Shown here piece after piece: positions 33,268-41,524 of a stretch of 64,000 nt of DNA. Position 1 is the stretch's first letter; every line of letters begins with the position of its first letter. The position numbers and the translations under genes are program-made. This stretch comes from REEB506 sp040381035 (lineage in GTDB: Bacteria; Pseudomonadota; Alphaproteobacteria; Caulobacterales; Aquidulcibacteraceae). The DNA is taken from NCBI GenBank assembly GCA_040381035.1, contig JBEIHY010000007.1:1-64000 (forward strand), written 5' to 3'. The notes beneath the pieces were generated by a model, which was not told the DNA's origin, searched no databases, and saw only the letters and a program-made list of their open reading frames with translations.

Positions 33268-33298
33268 CTTGAACCAGCCGCCGACGCAATCCAAGTTA
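33268..33298 (+). promoter_or_regulatory. Candidate heat-shock (sigma-32) promoter for lon
   Basis: CTTGAA at 33268-33273, a 17-base spacer and CCAAGTTA at 33291-33298. The -35 matches the alphaproteobacterial sigma-32 consensus; the -10 only partly. It lies 73 bases before the lon ATG, and lon is a known heat-shock gene in relatives. Confidence 0.35.
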
Positions 33299-33370
33299 AG
33301 GCGCAACACGGGCGCCGGATTGCTGGCGCTGCTATCGGGCGCGCGATGGCGCGCTCAGAAGGAGCCAGAA

Positions 33371-35776
33371 ATGGCCGGACGCAAAATCATCCCCGTTCTC
33401 CCGCTGCGCGACATCGTGGTGTTCCCGCACATGGCCGCGCCGCTGTTCGTTGGCCGCGAAAAGTCGGTCAAGGCCCTTGAGGAAGTCACCAAGGGTGACA
33501 AGCAGATATTCCTCGCCGCCCAATTTGACGCGGCCGACGACGATCCGGATACCGATCGCATTCACGCGGTCGGAACGCTGGCCTCGGTGGTGCAAATCCT
33601 GAAACTGCCAGACGGCACGGTGCGGGTACTGGTGCAAGGCGAGAGCCGCGCCAAGATCACCAAATTTACCCGCACCGAAGGGTATTTCGAAGCCGAGATC
33701 GAGCCGGTGGCGGAAACCAATGCCGAAAGCTCCGAAGCGCGCGCTTCCGCGCGGGCGGTGATTGACCAGTTTGAGGCGCTGTCGAAGGCTGCCCGCAAAA
33801 CCCCGGCGGAGTTGCTGCAGGCGGTCAGCCAGATCGAGGAGCCGAGCCGGCTGGCCGACACGGTGGCCGCGCATTTGCCGATCAAGGTCACCGACAAGCA
33901 GGGCCTGCTCGACGCCGCCGATGTTCCCGAGCGCCTGGAAAAAGTGCTCGGGTTTCTCGAGCGACAGATCGCTGAGTTTCAAGTCGAGAAGAAAATCCGC
34001 AACCGCGTCAAACGCCAAGTCGAGAAGTCCCAACGCGAATATTATCTCAACGAGCAGATGAAGGCGATCCAGCGTGAGCTGGGCGAGACGGATGACGGCC
34101 GCGAAGACATCGCCGAGCTCGAAGATCGCATCCGCAAAACCAAGCTGTCGAAAGAAGCCGAGACCAAGGCCGAGGCGGAGCTCAAGAAGCTGCGCCAGAT
34201 GAGCCCGATGTCAGCGGAATCGACTGTGGTGCGCAATTATCTCGATTGGTTGCTGTCGCTGCCCTGGGGCGTGAAAAAGAAGGTCCGCAAGGATCTGAAG
34301 CTTGCCCAGGACACGCTTGATGAAGATCACTATGGCCTGGAGAAGGTCAAAGAGCGCATCTTGGAATATCTCGCGGTTCAGGCGCGCACTTCAAAAGTGC
34401 GCGGGCCAATCCTGTGCCTGGTTGGTCCACCTGGGGTAGGCAAAACCTCGCTTGGCAAATCCATCGCGAAGGCCACGGGGCGCGATTTTGTGCGCGTGTC
34501 GCTCGGCGGCGTGCGCGATGAGGCCGAAATCCGCGGTCACCGCCGCACCTATATCGGCTCGATGCCGGGCCGGATTATCCAATCCATGAAGAAGGCCAAG
34601 AGCGCAAATCCGCTGTTCCTGCTTGATGAGATTGACAAGCTCGGCGCCGATTATCGCGGCGATCCGTCGGCGGCGTTGCTTGAAGTGCTCGATCCCGAAC
34701 AGAACGCGACGTTCAACGATCACTATCTCGAAGTCGATTATGATCTGTCGGACGTGTTGTTCATCACCACATCGAACAGCCTCAACATGCCCCAGCCTTT
34801 GCTCGATCGGATGGAGATCATCCGTATTCCCGGCTATACTGAGGATGAAAAGCTGGAAATCTGCCGCAAGCATTTGCTGCCCAAGCAGATCGAAGCGAAC
34901 GGCCTAAAGGCCGGCGAGTTCAAAGTGACCGACGGCGCCATCCGCGACCTGATCCGCCGCTACACCCGCGAAGCCGGCGTGCGCTCCTTGGAGCGCGAAC
35001 TCGCCAATCTCTGCCGCAAGGCGGTGCGCGAGATCGAGCAAAAGAAGCGCAAGACGGTGGAGGTCACTGAGGCCAATTTGCCCGATTATGCCGGCGTGTG
35101 GAAATATCGCTTCGGCGAAACCGACCTTGAAGACCAAGTCGGGATTGTCACGGGTCTGGCCTGGACGGAAACCGGCGGCGATTTGCTCACCATTGAAGCT
35201 GTCGCCATGCCGGGCAAGGGCGCGATGACGGTAACCGGCAATCTGCGCGAGGTGATGAAGGAATCGATCTCGGCCGCGAACAGCTTCGTGCGTTCGCGCG
35301 CGCTGCAGTTTGGTCTAAAGCCGCCGCTGTTTCGCGCCAAGGACATCCACGTCCATGTGCCCGAAGGCGCCACGCCCAAAGACGGGCCCTCCGCCGGCAT
35401 TGCCATGGTCACCGCAATTGTCTCTGTGTTGACCGGCACCCCGGTGCGCAAAGACATCGCCATGACCGGCGAAGTCACCCTGCGCGGCCGCGTGCTGCCA
35501 ATCGGCGGGCTGAAGGAAAAACTGCTCGCGGCGCTGCGCGGCGGGGTGAAAACCGTGCTGATCCCCAAAGACAACGCCAAAGACCTCGCTGAGATCCCGG
35601 ACAATGTCAAAAACTTCTTGGAGATCATTGCGGTGGCGACCGTGGATGAAGTGCTCAAAAACGCTCTGACCTTGCCATTGACCCCGATCACCTGGACCGA
35701 AGCCGACGAAGCGGCCGAAGAACGGCGCGGCCGCACTGACGAACGTGACGATCGGGATGGCGCTTTGCCGCACTAA
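33371..35776 (+). CDS. lon: ATP-dependent Lon protease
   Basis: An 801-residue LonA. The ATG at 33371 is chosen for AAGGAG at 33359-33364 and because it gives the typical N-terminus (IIPVLPLRDIVVFPHM); the open frame extends much further upstream without similarity. Domains: N-terminal substrate-binding region to about 300, AAA+ module with Walker A GPPGVGKTS and the LGGVRDEAEIRGHRRTY segment, then the protease domain with PKDGPSAGIAM, in which Ser is the nucleophile of the Ser-Lys dyad. It is a cytoplasmic quality-control protease that also degrades regulators such as CcrM and DnaA in Caulobacter. It ends in a strong terminator. Confidence 0.97.
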   Translation: MAGRKIIPVLPLRDIVVFPHMAAPLFVGREKSVKALEEVTKGDKQIFLAAQFDAADDDPDTDRIHAVGTLASVVQILKLPDGTVRVLVQGESRAKITKFTRTEGYFEAEIEPVAETNAESSEARASARAVIDQFEALSKAARKTPAELLQAVSQIEEPSRLADTVAAHLPIKVTDKQGLLDAADVPERLEKVLGFLERQIAEFQVEKKIRNRVKRQVEKSQREYYLNEQMKAIQRELGETDDGREDIAELEDRIRKTKLSKEAETKAEAELKKLRQMSPMSAESTVVRNYLDWLLSLPWGVKKKVRKDLKLAQDTLDEDHYGLEKVKERILEYLAVQARTSKVRGPILCLVGPPGVGKTSLGKSIAKATGRDFVRVSLGGVRDEAEIRGHRRTYIGSMPGRIIQSMKKAKSANPLFLLDEIDKLGADYRGDPSAALLEVLDPEQNATFNDHYLEVDYDLSDVLFITTSNSLNMPQPLLDRMEIIRIPGYTEDEKLEICRKHLLPKQIEANGLKAGEFKVTDGAIRDLIRRYTREAGVRSLERELANLCRKAVREIEQKKRKTVEVTEANLPDYAGVWKYRFGETDLEDQVGIVTGLAWTETGGDLLTIEAVAMPGKGAMTVTGNLREVMKESISAANSFVRSRALQFGLKPPLFRAKDIHVHVPEGATPKDGPSAGIAMVTAIVSVLTGTPVRKDIAMTGEVTLRGRVLPIGGLKEKLLAALRGGVKTVLIPKDNAKDLAEIPDNVKNFLEIIAVATVDEVLKNALTLPLTPITWTEADEAAEERRGRTDERDDRDGALPH

Positions 35777-35799
35777 AGGCAACACGAAACAAAACCAAA

Positions 35800-35834
35800 G
35801 CCCGCGACGTGTACACGCGTCGCGGGCATTTTTG
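35800..35834 (+). terminator. Rho-independent terminator after lon
   Basis: GCCCGCGACG and CGTCGCGGGC form a perfect 10-bp stem around an 8-base loop, followed by ATTTTTG. It begins about 24 bases past the lon stop. Confidence 0.88.
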
Positions 35835-35896
35835 TTCATGTGCGCCTTCGTCCACAAGATTTCCCGCCGCAGCGCGGACGGCGCGGCTTTTTTGGT

Positions 35897-35926
35897 TTGA
35901 CGCGCTCTGCGGGCGGCGCTCTGTAT
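35897..35926 (+). promoter_or_regulatory. Candidate promoter for hup
   Basis: TTGACG at 35897-35902 and CTGTAT at 35921-35926, 18 bases apart, place a start about 25 bases before the HU ATG. A GC-rich hairpin with six T just upstream (35866-35893) may be a second terminator that isolates hup from lon. Confidence 0.4.
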
Positions 35927-35958
35927 CGCGCCCTCGCACAACCATGAGGGATCATAAA

Positions 35959-36285
35959 ATGAATAAGGCTGACTTGATCGCCGATATCGCCGCCAAGACC
36001 GGCGTGTCCAAAACCCAGGTGGCTGACGTGGTCGATGCGACGTTTGACATCATGGCGGAGGCCTTGAAGCGTCAAGACGAAGTGCGCATCCCGAATTTCG
36101 GCGTGTTCGCTGTTGTCGCCACCGCCGCCCGCAAGGCGCGCAATCCGCAAACCGGCGAAGAAGTGCCGGTGCCGCCGAGCCGTCGGGCCCGTTTCCGTCC
36201 CGGCAAAGCCCTGAAGGACGCGCTGGAAGCGCAGTCGTCCGCCGCCCCGGCCGCCGCCAAGCCGGCCGCCAAAACCAAAGGCTGA
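35959..36285 (+). CDS. hup: HU-family DNA-binding protein
   Basis: A 108-residue HU. The ATG at 35959 follows GAGGGA and gives the canonical start MNKADLIADIAAKTG. The DNA-binding arm region reads IPNFGVFAVVATAARKARNP, then the family signature continues into ARFRPGKALKDAL. After residue 90 there is an Ala/Lys-rich tail (AAPAAAKPAAKTKG), longer than in E. coli HU; such tails are common in alphaproteobacteria and add nonspecific DNA affinity. It acts as a dimer in the nucleoid. It lies downstream of lon as in many Proteobacteria, but has its own promoter. Confidence 0.95.
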   Translation: MNKADLIADIAAKTGVSKTQVADVVDATFDIMAEALKRQDEVRIPNFGVFAVVATAARKARNPQTGEEVPVPPSRRARFRPGKALKDALEAQSSAAPAAAKPAAKTKG

Positions 36286-36295
36286 CCCCGAAGCG

Positions 36296-36324
36296 CCGCG
36301 CCAGGAGCGTGCCTCTTGGCGCGG
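36296..36324 (+). terminator. Hairpin after hup
   Basis: CCGCGCCA and TGGCGCGG form a perfect 8-bp stem with a 13-base loop, 11 bases past the hup stop. No T-run follows; termination efficiency is uncertain. Confidence 0.4.
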
Positions 36325-36349
36325 GTCGCGGGTCGGTTTAGGAAGCGCT

Positions 36350-36655
36350 ATGCTCGCCAAGATTTTTCGCCCCGCCAAAACCTCGATGCAGTCCGGCCAG
36401 GGCAATTCCAAGCGCTGGGTGCTCGAGTTCGAACCTGCAGCCGGCTTCACGATTGATCCGCTCATGGGGTGGACGACCAGCCAGGACACGTCCCGGCAGA
36501 TTCGCATGTTCTTCGACAGTCGCGACGAAGCGATCGCCTTTGCCCGCCGCGAAAACATTCCCCATCGCGTAATCGAACCCAAAGAACGCGAACGGGTGCT
36601 GCGCGCTTATTCGGACAATTTCGCCTTCCGCCGCAAAGAGCCTTGGTCGCATTGA
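36350..36655 (+). CDS. ETC complex I accessory subunit, NDUFS4-like
   Basis: A 101-residue protein of the 'ETC complex I subunit conserved region' family, the alphaproteobacterial homologue of mitochondrial NDUFS4 (18 kDa). Diagnostic pattern: ARIFRPAKTSMQSG-like start (MLAKIFRPAKTSMQSGQGNS), WVLEFEP, PLMGWTTSQDTSRQ and FDSRDEAIAFARRE. The protein binds the peripheral arm of NADH:quinone oxidoreductase. It is encoded apart from the nuo operon here, as is usual. The family is confined to alphaproteobacteria and mitochondria, which supports the taxonomic call. Confidence 0.92.
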   Translation: MLAKIFRPAKTSMQSGQGNSKRWVLEFEPAAGFTIDPLMGWTTSQDTSRQIRMFFDSRDEAIAFARRENIPHRVIEPKERERVLRAYSDNFAFRRKEPWSH

Positions 36656-36685
36656 ATCGTGAATAAGGTCGCTCCCGGCTTGCCG

Positions 36686-36702
36686 GCGTTACAATATAAC
36701 GC
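36686..36702. promoter_or_regulatory. Zur-box-like palindrome GCGTTAcaataTAACGC
   Basis: A perfect 6+6 inverted repeat around a 5-base centre. The core GTTACAATATAAC differs by one base from the GTTATANTATAAC core I recall for alphaproteobacterial Zur sites. It lies 12 bases before the small ORF and about 140 before znuC, at the head of a complete zinc-uptake operon, which is where a Zur operator belongs. Confidence 0.72.
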
Positions 36703-36714
36703 TACATCCCGAAC

Positions 36715-36840
36715 ATGCGGTTTCATCCTTCTCATAACTTCGCAGACGGCGTCTTCGCCGGCGGTCTGATCGCCCGCTTGGGCGTTGCCGCTGTGGTTTG
36801 CGCAGTGGTGGCGGGGTTGGCCATGTGGGGGCTGGGCTAA
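36715..36840 (+). CDS. Small membrane protein heading the zinc operon
   Basis: A 41-residue frame: MRFHPSHNFADGVFAGGLIA, then a hydrophobic helix (RLGVAAVVCAVVAGLAMWGLG). The stop overlaps the znuC start (TAATG). It begins 12 bases after the Zur-like palindrome, so the transcript leader would be very short. Two His in the first seven residues could bind zinc, though this is speculative. Coupling to znuC and the single helix suggest either a true small membrane protein or a translated leader. No family is recognised. Confidence 0.5.
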   Translation: MRFHPSHNFADGVFAGGLIARLGVAAVVCAVVAGLAMWGLG

Positions 36841-37577
36841 TGGCGAGGCCGGCCTTTGATCTGCGCGATTTGACTGTCGGTTATGGCCGCCGCCCGGCGG
36901 TGCATCATGTCCGCGCCGCTTTGCCAAAGGCGTCTTTGATCGCGGTTGTTGGCCCAAACGGCGCCGGCAAATCCACCTTGTTGAAGGCGTTGACCGGAGA
37001 GTTGAAGCCGCTCAGCGGCGCTCTGGTGCGCGACGGTTTCCGCGCCCGCGACATCGCCTTCATGCCGCAACTCGCCAGCCTTGATCGCGCGGCGCCGCTG
37101 AATGTCGGTGAGTTGGTTGTCAGCGGGCTCTGGCGGCGCTGCGGGTTGTTTGGCCAGCCGGGGCGCGATGGTTTTGACAAGGCGCGCGCGGCCGTGGAAG
37201 CGGTGGGGCTTGCAGGCTTTGAAGATCGCGCGCTCGGCTCTTTGTCAGGCGGGCAATTGCAGCGGGCCTTGTTTGCCCGCGTTATTGCCCAGGACTGCCC
37301 GGTGATTGTGCTGGACGAGCCGTTCGCTGCGCTCGATGCGCGCACAGCCGGCGATCTTCTGAAGATCGTTGCCGGCTGGGGCGTCGGTGGGCGCACCGTC
37401 ATTGCTGCGCTGCACGATCTGGACATGGTGCGCGCGCGGTTTTCCCACACGCTGCTGCTTGCCCGCGACATGATCGATTTTGGCCCCAGCGCCCAGGTGC
37501 TCAGCGGCGAAAACCTGCTGCGCGCGCGGCGCATGGAAGAGGCCTGGCGCGTCGACGCCGAGACCTGCGCGGCGTAA
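36840..37577 (+). CDS. znuC: Zinc ABC transporter ATP-binding protein
   Basis: A 245-residue ABC ATPase. Walker A GPNGAGKST (about residues 38-46), signature LSGGQLQR (about 137-144), Walker B VIVLDEP and the switch His in ALHDLDM are intact. Sequence and context place it in the Zn/Mn (ABC-3) group: it is followed by the permease and binding protein, and an upstream palindrome fits Zur. The start ATG at 36840 overlaps the upstream small-ORF stop. It energises zinc import at the inner membrane. Confidence 0.9.
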   Translation: MARPAFDLRDLTVGYGRRPAVHHVRAALPKASLIAVVGPNGAGKSTLLKALTGELKPLSGALVRDGFRARDIAFMPQLASLDRAAPLNVGELVVSGLWRRCGLFGQPGRDGFDKARAAVEAVGLAGFEDRALGSLSGGQLQRALFARVIAQDCPVIVLDEPFAALDARTAGDLLKIVAGWGVGGRTVIAALHDLDMVRARFSHTLLLARDMIDFGPSAQVLSGENLLRARRMEEAWRVDAETCAA

Positions 37578-37582
37578 CGCCG

Positions 37583-38449
37583 ATGTATGAGCTGCTGATA
37601 GCGCCGTTTGTCGAATTTGCTTTCATGCAGCGCGCGCTTGCCGGCGCGCTGATCGTGGCGATTGCGGCAGCGCCGGTGGGTGTGTTTTTGGTGCTGCGCC
37701 GCATGAGCCTGATGGGCGATGCGCTGGCGCACGGCGTGCTGCCGGGCGTGGCGGCGGGCTTTCTGTTGGCGGGTCTGTCGATCCCGGCGATGACCGCGGG
37801 CGGTTTTGTGGCCGGCCTGACTGTTGCGCTCGCCGCTGGATTCATCGCGCGGGCGACCAATCAGCGCGAAGAGTCGAGCCTTGCGGCGCTGTATCTGATC
37901 GCGTTGGCGGGCGGGGTGAGCCTGTTGTCGCTGCGCGCCGATCAGATCGATCTTACCCACGTCCTGTTCGGCTCAGCCCTGGGTCTGACCGATGAAGGCT
38001 TGATCTTGACCGCGCTGGCGGCGGGCATTGTGGCTGTGGGGCTTGCCACGATCTGGCCGGCCCTGGTCCTCGACAGCGCCGATTCCGGCTTTCTGCGCAG
38101 TCTCGGATCGCAAGGCGGTATGGCGCACGCGGTGTTTCTGGCGCTGGTCGTCAGCGTTCTGCTTGCGGGCTTCCAGGCGCTCGGCACGCTGATGAGCGTT
38201 GGCTTGATGGTGCTGCCAGCCGCGGCCGCGCGGCTGTGCGCGCAGCGTTTGCGGCCCATGATCGCCATCGCCTGGGCGATTGCGGGCGGGGCGGTGTGCG
38301 TTGGCTTAATTGTTTCCTATCACAGCGGCGCGCCGTCTGGATCGGCGATCATACTTGCCGCCGGCGCGGCGTATCTGTTGGCGCTGATCTTCGGGCCGGC
38401 CGATGGCTGGATTGCGCGCCGCACACCGCGCACGCACTATGCCGGCTGA
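37583..38449 (+). CDS. znuB: Zinc ABC transporter permease
   Basis: A 288-residue ABC-3 family permease with about eight hydrophobic segments. The N-terminal FMQRALAGALIVAIAAAPVG and RRMSLMGDALAHGVLPGVA motifs are typical of ZnuB/MntB-type permeases; the latter is the cytoplasmic loop that docks the ATPase. It begins 5 bases after znuC and its end overlaps znuA by 11 bases, so the three are one operon. It acts as a homodimer with ZnuC in the inner membrane. Zinc rather than manganese is inferred from the Zur-like site and the COG0523 neighbour. Confidence 0.9.
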   Translation: MYELLIAPFVEFAFMQRALAGALIVAIAAAPVGVFLVLRRMSLMGDALAHGVLPGVAAGFLLAGLSIPAMTAGGFVAGLTVALAAGFIARATNQREESSLAALYLIALAGGVSLLSLRADQIDLTHVLFGSALGLTDEGLILTALAAGIVAVGLATIWPALVLDSADSGFLRSLGSQGGMAHAVFLALVVSVLLAGFQALGTLMSVGLMVLPAAAARLCAQRLRPMIAIAWAIAGGAVCVGLIVSYHSGAPSGSAIILAAGAAYLLALIFGPADGWIARRTPRTHYAG

Positions 38450-39341
38450 CAGGCGTGTTACCCGCCGCGCTATGGCGCTTGGCGCATTGGCGGCCATTCC
38501 GGCCATCGCCCAGCCGGGGGCGATCAGTATTGTCGCGTCTTTCAGCATCCTTGCCGACATGGCGCGCGCGCTGGCGCCGCCGGAACTGAACGTCGCTGCG
38601 CTGGTCGTGCCGGGCGGGGATGCGCATGTGTTTGAGCCGCGCCCTGCGAACGCCCGACAGGTGGCGCAGGCTCACATGCTGATCGTCAATGGCCTCGGTT
38701 TTGATCCCTGGGCGGAGCGGTTGGCGCAAAGTGTTGGCTTCAAAGGTCGGCTCGTGCGCGCCGCCGGCGCAGTGCAGCCGTTGCAGGCCAGCGACGACCA
38801 TGGCCACAGCCACGATTCCGATCCCCATGCCTGGCAGGATGCGGCGCAGGCGCGGCTCTATGCGCGGGCGATTTCGGGCGGCCTGACCACTTTGCTGCCG
38901 GCCAAAGCCGCCGCCATGACCGCCCGCGCGGTTGCCTATGATGGCGCCCTCCAGGCGCTCGATCGCGACATTCGCACGACGTTGGCGCCGATCCCACCAG
39001 ACCGGCGCGTGCTGGTCACGGGCCACAGCTCGATGAATTATTTCGCCCGCGCCTATGGCTTGCGCATCCTTGCCGCCAAGGGCCTGAGCACGGCCAGCGA
39101 ACCCTCAGCCGCCCAGATCGCGCGGTTGATCCGCCAGATCCGTGAACAGAAGATCGCCGCGGTGTTCCTCGACACGTTGAAAGATCCGCGCCTGATCGAA
39201 CGGATTCAAGCCGAAACCGGCGCCCGCACCGGCGGCAAGCTTTTCGCCGATAGCCTCTCGCCGCCGGGCGGGCCAGCGCCTACCTATGTGGCGATGATGC
39301 GCCACAACGCCCAAACCATCGCTGCCGCGCTGACGGCTTGA
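38439..39341 (+). CDS. znuA: Zinc ABC transporter substrate-binding protein
   Basis: A 300-residue periplasmic protein starting at the ATG at 38439, inside the end of znuB. The N-terminus has RRVTRRAMALGALAAIPAIA, a basic region and hydrophobic core compatible with Sec or Tat export. Metal ligands expected for the cluster A-I family are visible: His in GGDAHVFEP, a His-rich loop DDHGHSHDSDPHAWQD (about 123-138), His in TGHSSMNYF and an Asp near the end (FADSLS). The His-rich loop is shorter than in E. coli ZnuA. It captures periplasmic zinc for ZnuBC. Confidence 0.92.
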   Translation: MPADRRVTRRAMALGALAAIPAIAQPGAISIVASFSILADMARALAPPELNVAALVVPGGDAHVFEPRPANARQVAQAHMLIVNGLGFDPWAERLAQSVGFKGRLVRAAGAVQPLQASDDHGHSHDSDPHAWQDAAQARLYARAISGGLTTLLPAKAAAMTARAVAYDGALQALDRDIRTTLAPIPPDRRVLVTGHSSMNYFARAYGLRILAAKGLSTASEPSAAQIARLIRQIREQKIAAVFLDTLKDPRLIERIQAETGARTGGKLFADSLSPPGGPAPTYVAMMRHNAQTIAAALTA

Positions 39342-39373
39342 CCGCGGGCCAGAGCCCGCCCAGGAACCGCTCC

Positions 39374-40453
39374 ATGACCGCACCCGCCCAAATCCCTGTC
39401 ACCGTCCTTACCGGCTATCTCGGCGCCGGCAAGACGACCTTGCTCAACCGCATCTTGTCAGAGCCGCACGGCAAAAAGTACGCCGTCATCGTCAATGAGT
39501 TTGGCGAGATCGGCATTGATAACGACCTCGTCGTCGGCGCCGACGAAGAAGTGTTCGAGATGAACAATGGTTGCGTGTGCTGCACCGTGCGCGGTGATCT
39601 GATCCGCATTTTGGCCGGGCTGATGAAGCGCAAGGGCCGGTTTGACGGCATCATTGTGGAGACCACCGGGCTCGCCGATCCAGCCCCCGTTGCGCAAACC
39701 TTTTTCACCGATGAAGACGTGCGCGCCAAAACTTCGTTGGACGCGATCGTCACGGTGGTTGACGCCATGCATTTGGAGGCGCGCCTGACAGACAGCAAAG
39801 AGGCCGCCCGCCAGATCGCGTTTGCCGATGTGCTGCTGCTCAACAAAATCGATCTCGCCAGCGGTCCGGAACTCGACACGGTGGAGGCCACACTGCGGGC
39901 GCTGAACCCTTATGCGCGGATTTTGCGCGCTGAGCGTGGGCGCGCACCCCTCGATGCGCTTTTGGGCCTCGGCGCGTTTGATCTGCAACGTGCAATGGCG
40001 GCTGAGCCGGCCTTCCTTGTTCCGCATCGGGACGATCATCACGACCACGACCACGACCATGCCCACGATCATGACCATCATCACGATCACGGCCATCATC
40101 ACCACGATCATCACCACGGCCACAGCCACGCCGCGCCCTTGAGCGTGATCCACGATATCGAGATCGGCTCCCTGTCACTCTCGTCTGAAAAGCAACTCGA
40201 CGGCAATCGGTTCGTTGCCTGGTATCAAGAACTGCTGGCTGAGCAGGGCCAAGATATTCTGCGCTCCAAAGGCATTCTGGCTTTTGCCGGCGAAGACAAG
40301 CGTTTCGTCGTGCAAGCGGTACAAATGCTCTCGGAGGGCGAATTGCAGCGGCCGTGGCGTGAAGATGAAAAACGCATCAGCCGCCTCGTCTTTATCGGCC
40401 GCAACCTTGATCGTGCGGCGCTGGAGCGCGGCTTTCTGGCCTGCATCGCCTGA
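39374..40453 (+). CDS. COG0523 (CobW-family) GTPase, putative zinc chaperone
   Basis: A 359-residue cytoplasmic GTPase from the ATG at 39374. Motifs: Walker A GYLGAGKTT (about 14-22), metal-binding GCVCC (near residue 66), ETTGLADPAP and NKID. Residues about 217-254 are an extreme His/Asp-rich run, coded by repeated CAC/CAT-GAC/GAT; the CobW C-terminal domain follows. In the Zur regulon such proteins (ZagA/ZNG1 type) deliver zinc to client enzymes under zinc limitation. It lies 32 bases after znuA, and its stop overlaps the next ATG (TGATG). CobW itself (cobalamin) is less likely in this setting. Confidence 0.9.
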   Translation: MTAPAQIPVTVLTGYLGAGKTTLLNRILSEPHGKKYAVIVNEFGEIGIDNDLVVGADEEVFEMNNGCVCCTVRGDLIRILAGLMKRKGRFDGIIVETTGLADPAPVAQTFFTDEDVRAKTSLDAIVTVVDAMHLEARLTDSKEAARQIAFADVLLLNKIDLASGPELDTVEATLRALNPYARILRAERGRAPLDALLGLGAFDLQRAMAAEPAFLVPHRDDHHDHDHDHAHDHDHHHDHGHHHHDHHHGHSHAAPLSVIHDIEIGSLSLSSEKQLDGNRFVAWYQELLAEQGQDILRSKGILAFAGEDKRFVVQAVQMLSEGELQRPWREDEKRISRLVFIGRNLDRAALERGFLACIA

Positions 40454-41478
40454 TGGCGGACGCGCCCAAACCGCTGATCGACAGCCTCGGCGTGCGCCAC
40501 GACTGCGACGAGGAAATCATCGCACTCGCATTTGTCGGCGATAATCTCCTGATCGCGGCTGGCGACGCCAGCGTGCGCGCGCTGGCGCGCGATGGCTCAC
40601 TTGATTGGCGGCGCGACGACCTGCATGCTGGAGCGCTTTTGTGCGCTGCGATCGGGCCGGCCGGCGATCTGTTCTCCGGCGGCGATGACGGGACGGTGCA
40701 GCGGATCAATGCCGCTGGTGATGTCGCAGCGTTCGCGCGGGTCAAAGGCTGGGTCGATGATCTTGCCGCCAGCAAAAGGCACGTTGCGGTCGCGTGCGCC
40801 AAACAGGCGCTGGTGTTTGACGCCGACGGCGCGGCGCGTGCGGCGTTTGATCATGGCGCGCGCGTCGCGGGGCTGGCGTTTGACCCGGAAGGCCGGCGCA
40901 TTGCGTGCGCGCATCTTGATGGCGTCACCATCTGGTTTGCGGCCAATCCCGACAGCCGCGGCAAGACGCTTACCTGGAAAGGCGCGCACCTCATTGTCGG
41001 CTGGAGCCCAGACGGAAAATTCGTCCTCACCGGGATGCAGGAAAACGCGCTGCACGGCTGGCGCCTGCAGGATGGATCGCACTTCCGCATGAGCGGCTAC
41101 CCGGCCAAAATTCGCAACCTTTCATTCACGTTTGACGCTAAACAATGCGCCACTTCTGGCGCGCCTGACATCGTGCTTTGGCCGTTTTACAAACCGACCG
41201 GGCCGGTCAATCAGGCCGCCAATATTGTCGGCCTAATGGGCGCGCCATGTACGCGCGTGGCCTGTCATCCAACGCGCCCGATCCTGGCTGCGGGCGATTC
41301 CGCTGGTGAAGTTGCGGTGCAGGCCATAACCGGGCACGGTCGGCCGATCCTGGTAAGCGAAGCGCAAGGATCACAGATTACAGCACTGGTATGGTCCGCG
41401 GACGGCGCACTTCTGGCTTATGGCGATGAAGCCGGCCGGGTCGGCGCTGTCGACTTTTCATCCGTGATCGGCGGCTAA
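40453..41478 (+). CDS. WD40-repeat protein of the zinc operon
   Basis: A 341-residue protein coupled to the GTPase gene by a one-base stop/start overlap. It shows about seven WD40-like repeats (for example ITALVWSADGALLAYGDEAG near the end, VAGLAFDPEGRRIACAHLDG in the middle), giving a seven-bladed propeller. There is no signal peptide, so it is cytoplasmic. WD40 genes directly after COG0523 GTPases occur in other alphaproteobacteria, as far as I recall, suggesting it is a partner or client of the GTPase. Its biochemical role is unknown. Confidence 0.82.
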   Translation: MADAPKPLIDSLGVRHDCDEEIIALAFVGDNLLIAAGDASVRALARDGSLDWRRDDLHAGALLCAAIGPAGDLFSGGDDGTVQRINAAGDVAAFARVKGWVDDLAASKRHVAVACAKQALVFDADGAARAAFDHGARVAGLAFDPEGRRIACAHLDGVTIWFAANPDSRGKTLTWKGAHLIVGWSPDGKFVLTGMQENALHGWRLQDGSHFRMSGYPAKIRNLSFTFDAKQCATSGAPDIVLWPFYKPTGPVNQAANIVGLMGAPCTRVACHPTRPILAAGDSAGEVAVQAITGHGRPILVSEAQGSQITALVWSADGALLAYGDEAGRVGAVDFSSVIGG

Positions 41479-41524
41479 GCCCCTCTTTAGCGACCATTAG
41501 CTGTTTTCGCCTAGGCATGTTTGG

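Noticed and set aside
31633..33309. 558-codon open frame opposite clpP/clpX
   Set aside because: Shadow of clpX in the antisense frame; no ribosome site, no family pattern.
32957..33370. Upstream extension of the lon frame into clpX
   Set aside because: Overlaps the clpX end out of frame; AAGGAG and the canonical Lon N-terminus place the start at 33371.
40022..40135. Repeat run in the COG0523 gene considered as a CRISPR or minisatellite
   Set aside because: It is an in-frame His/Asp codon run inside a conserved gene, with no spacer structure. No CRISPR array is present in the window.
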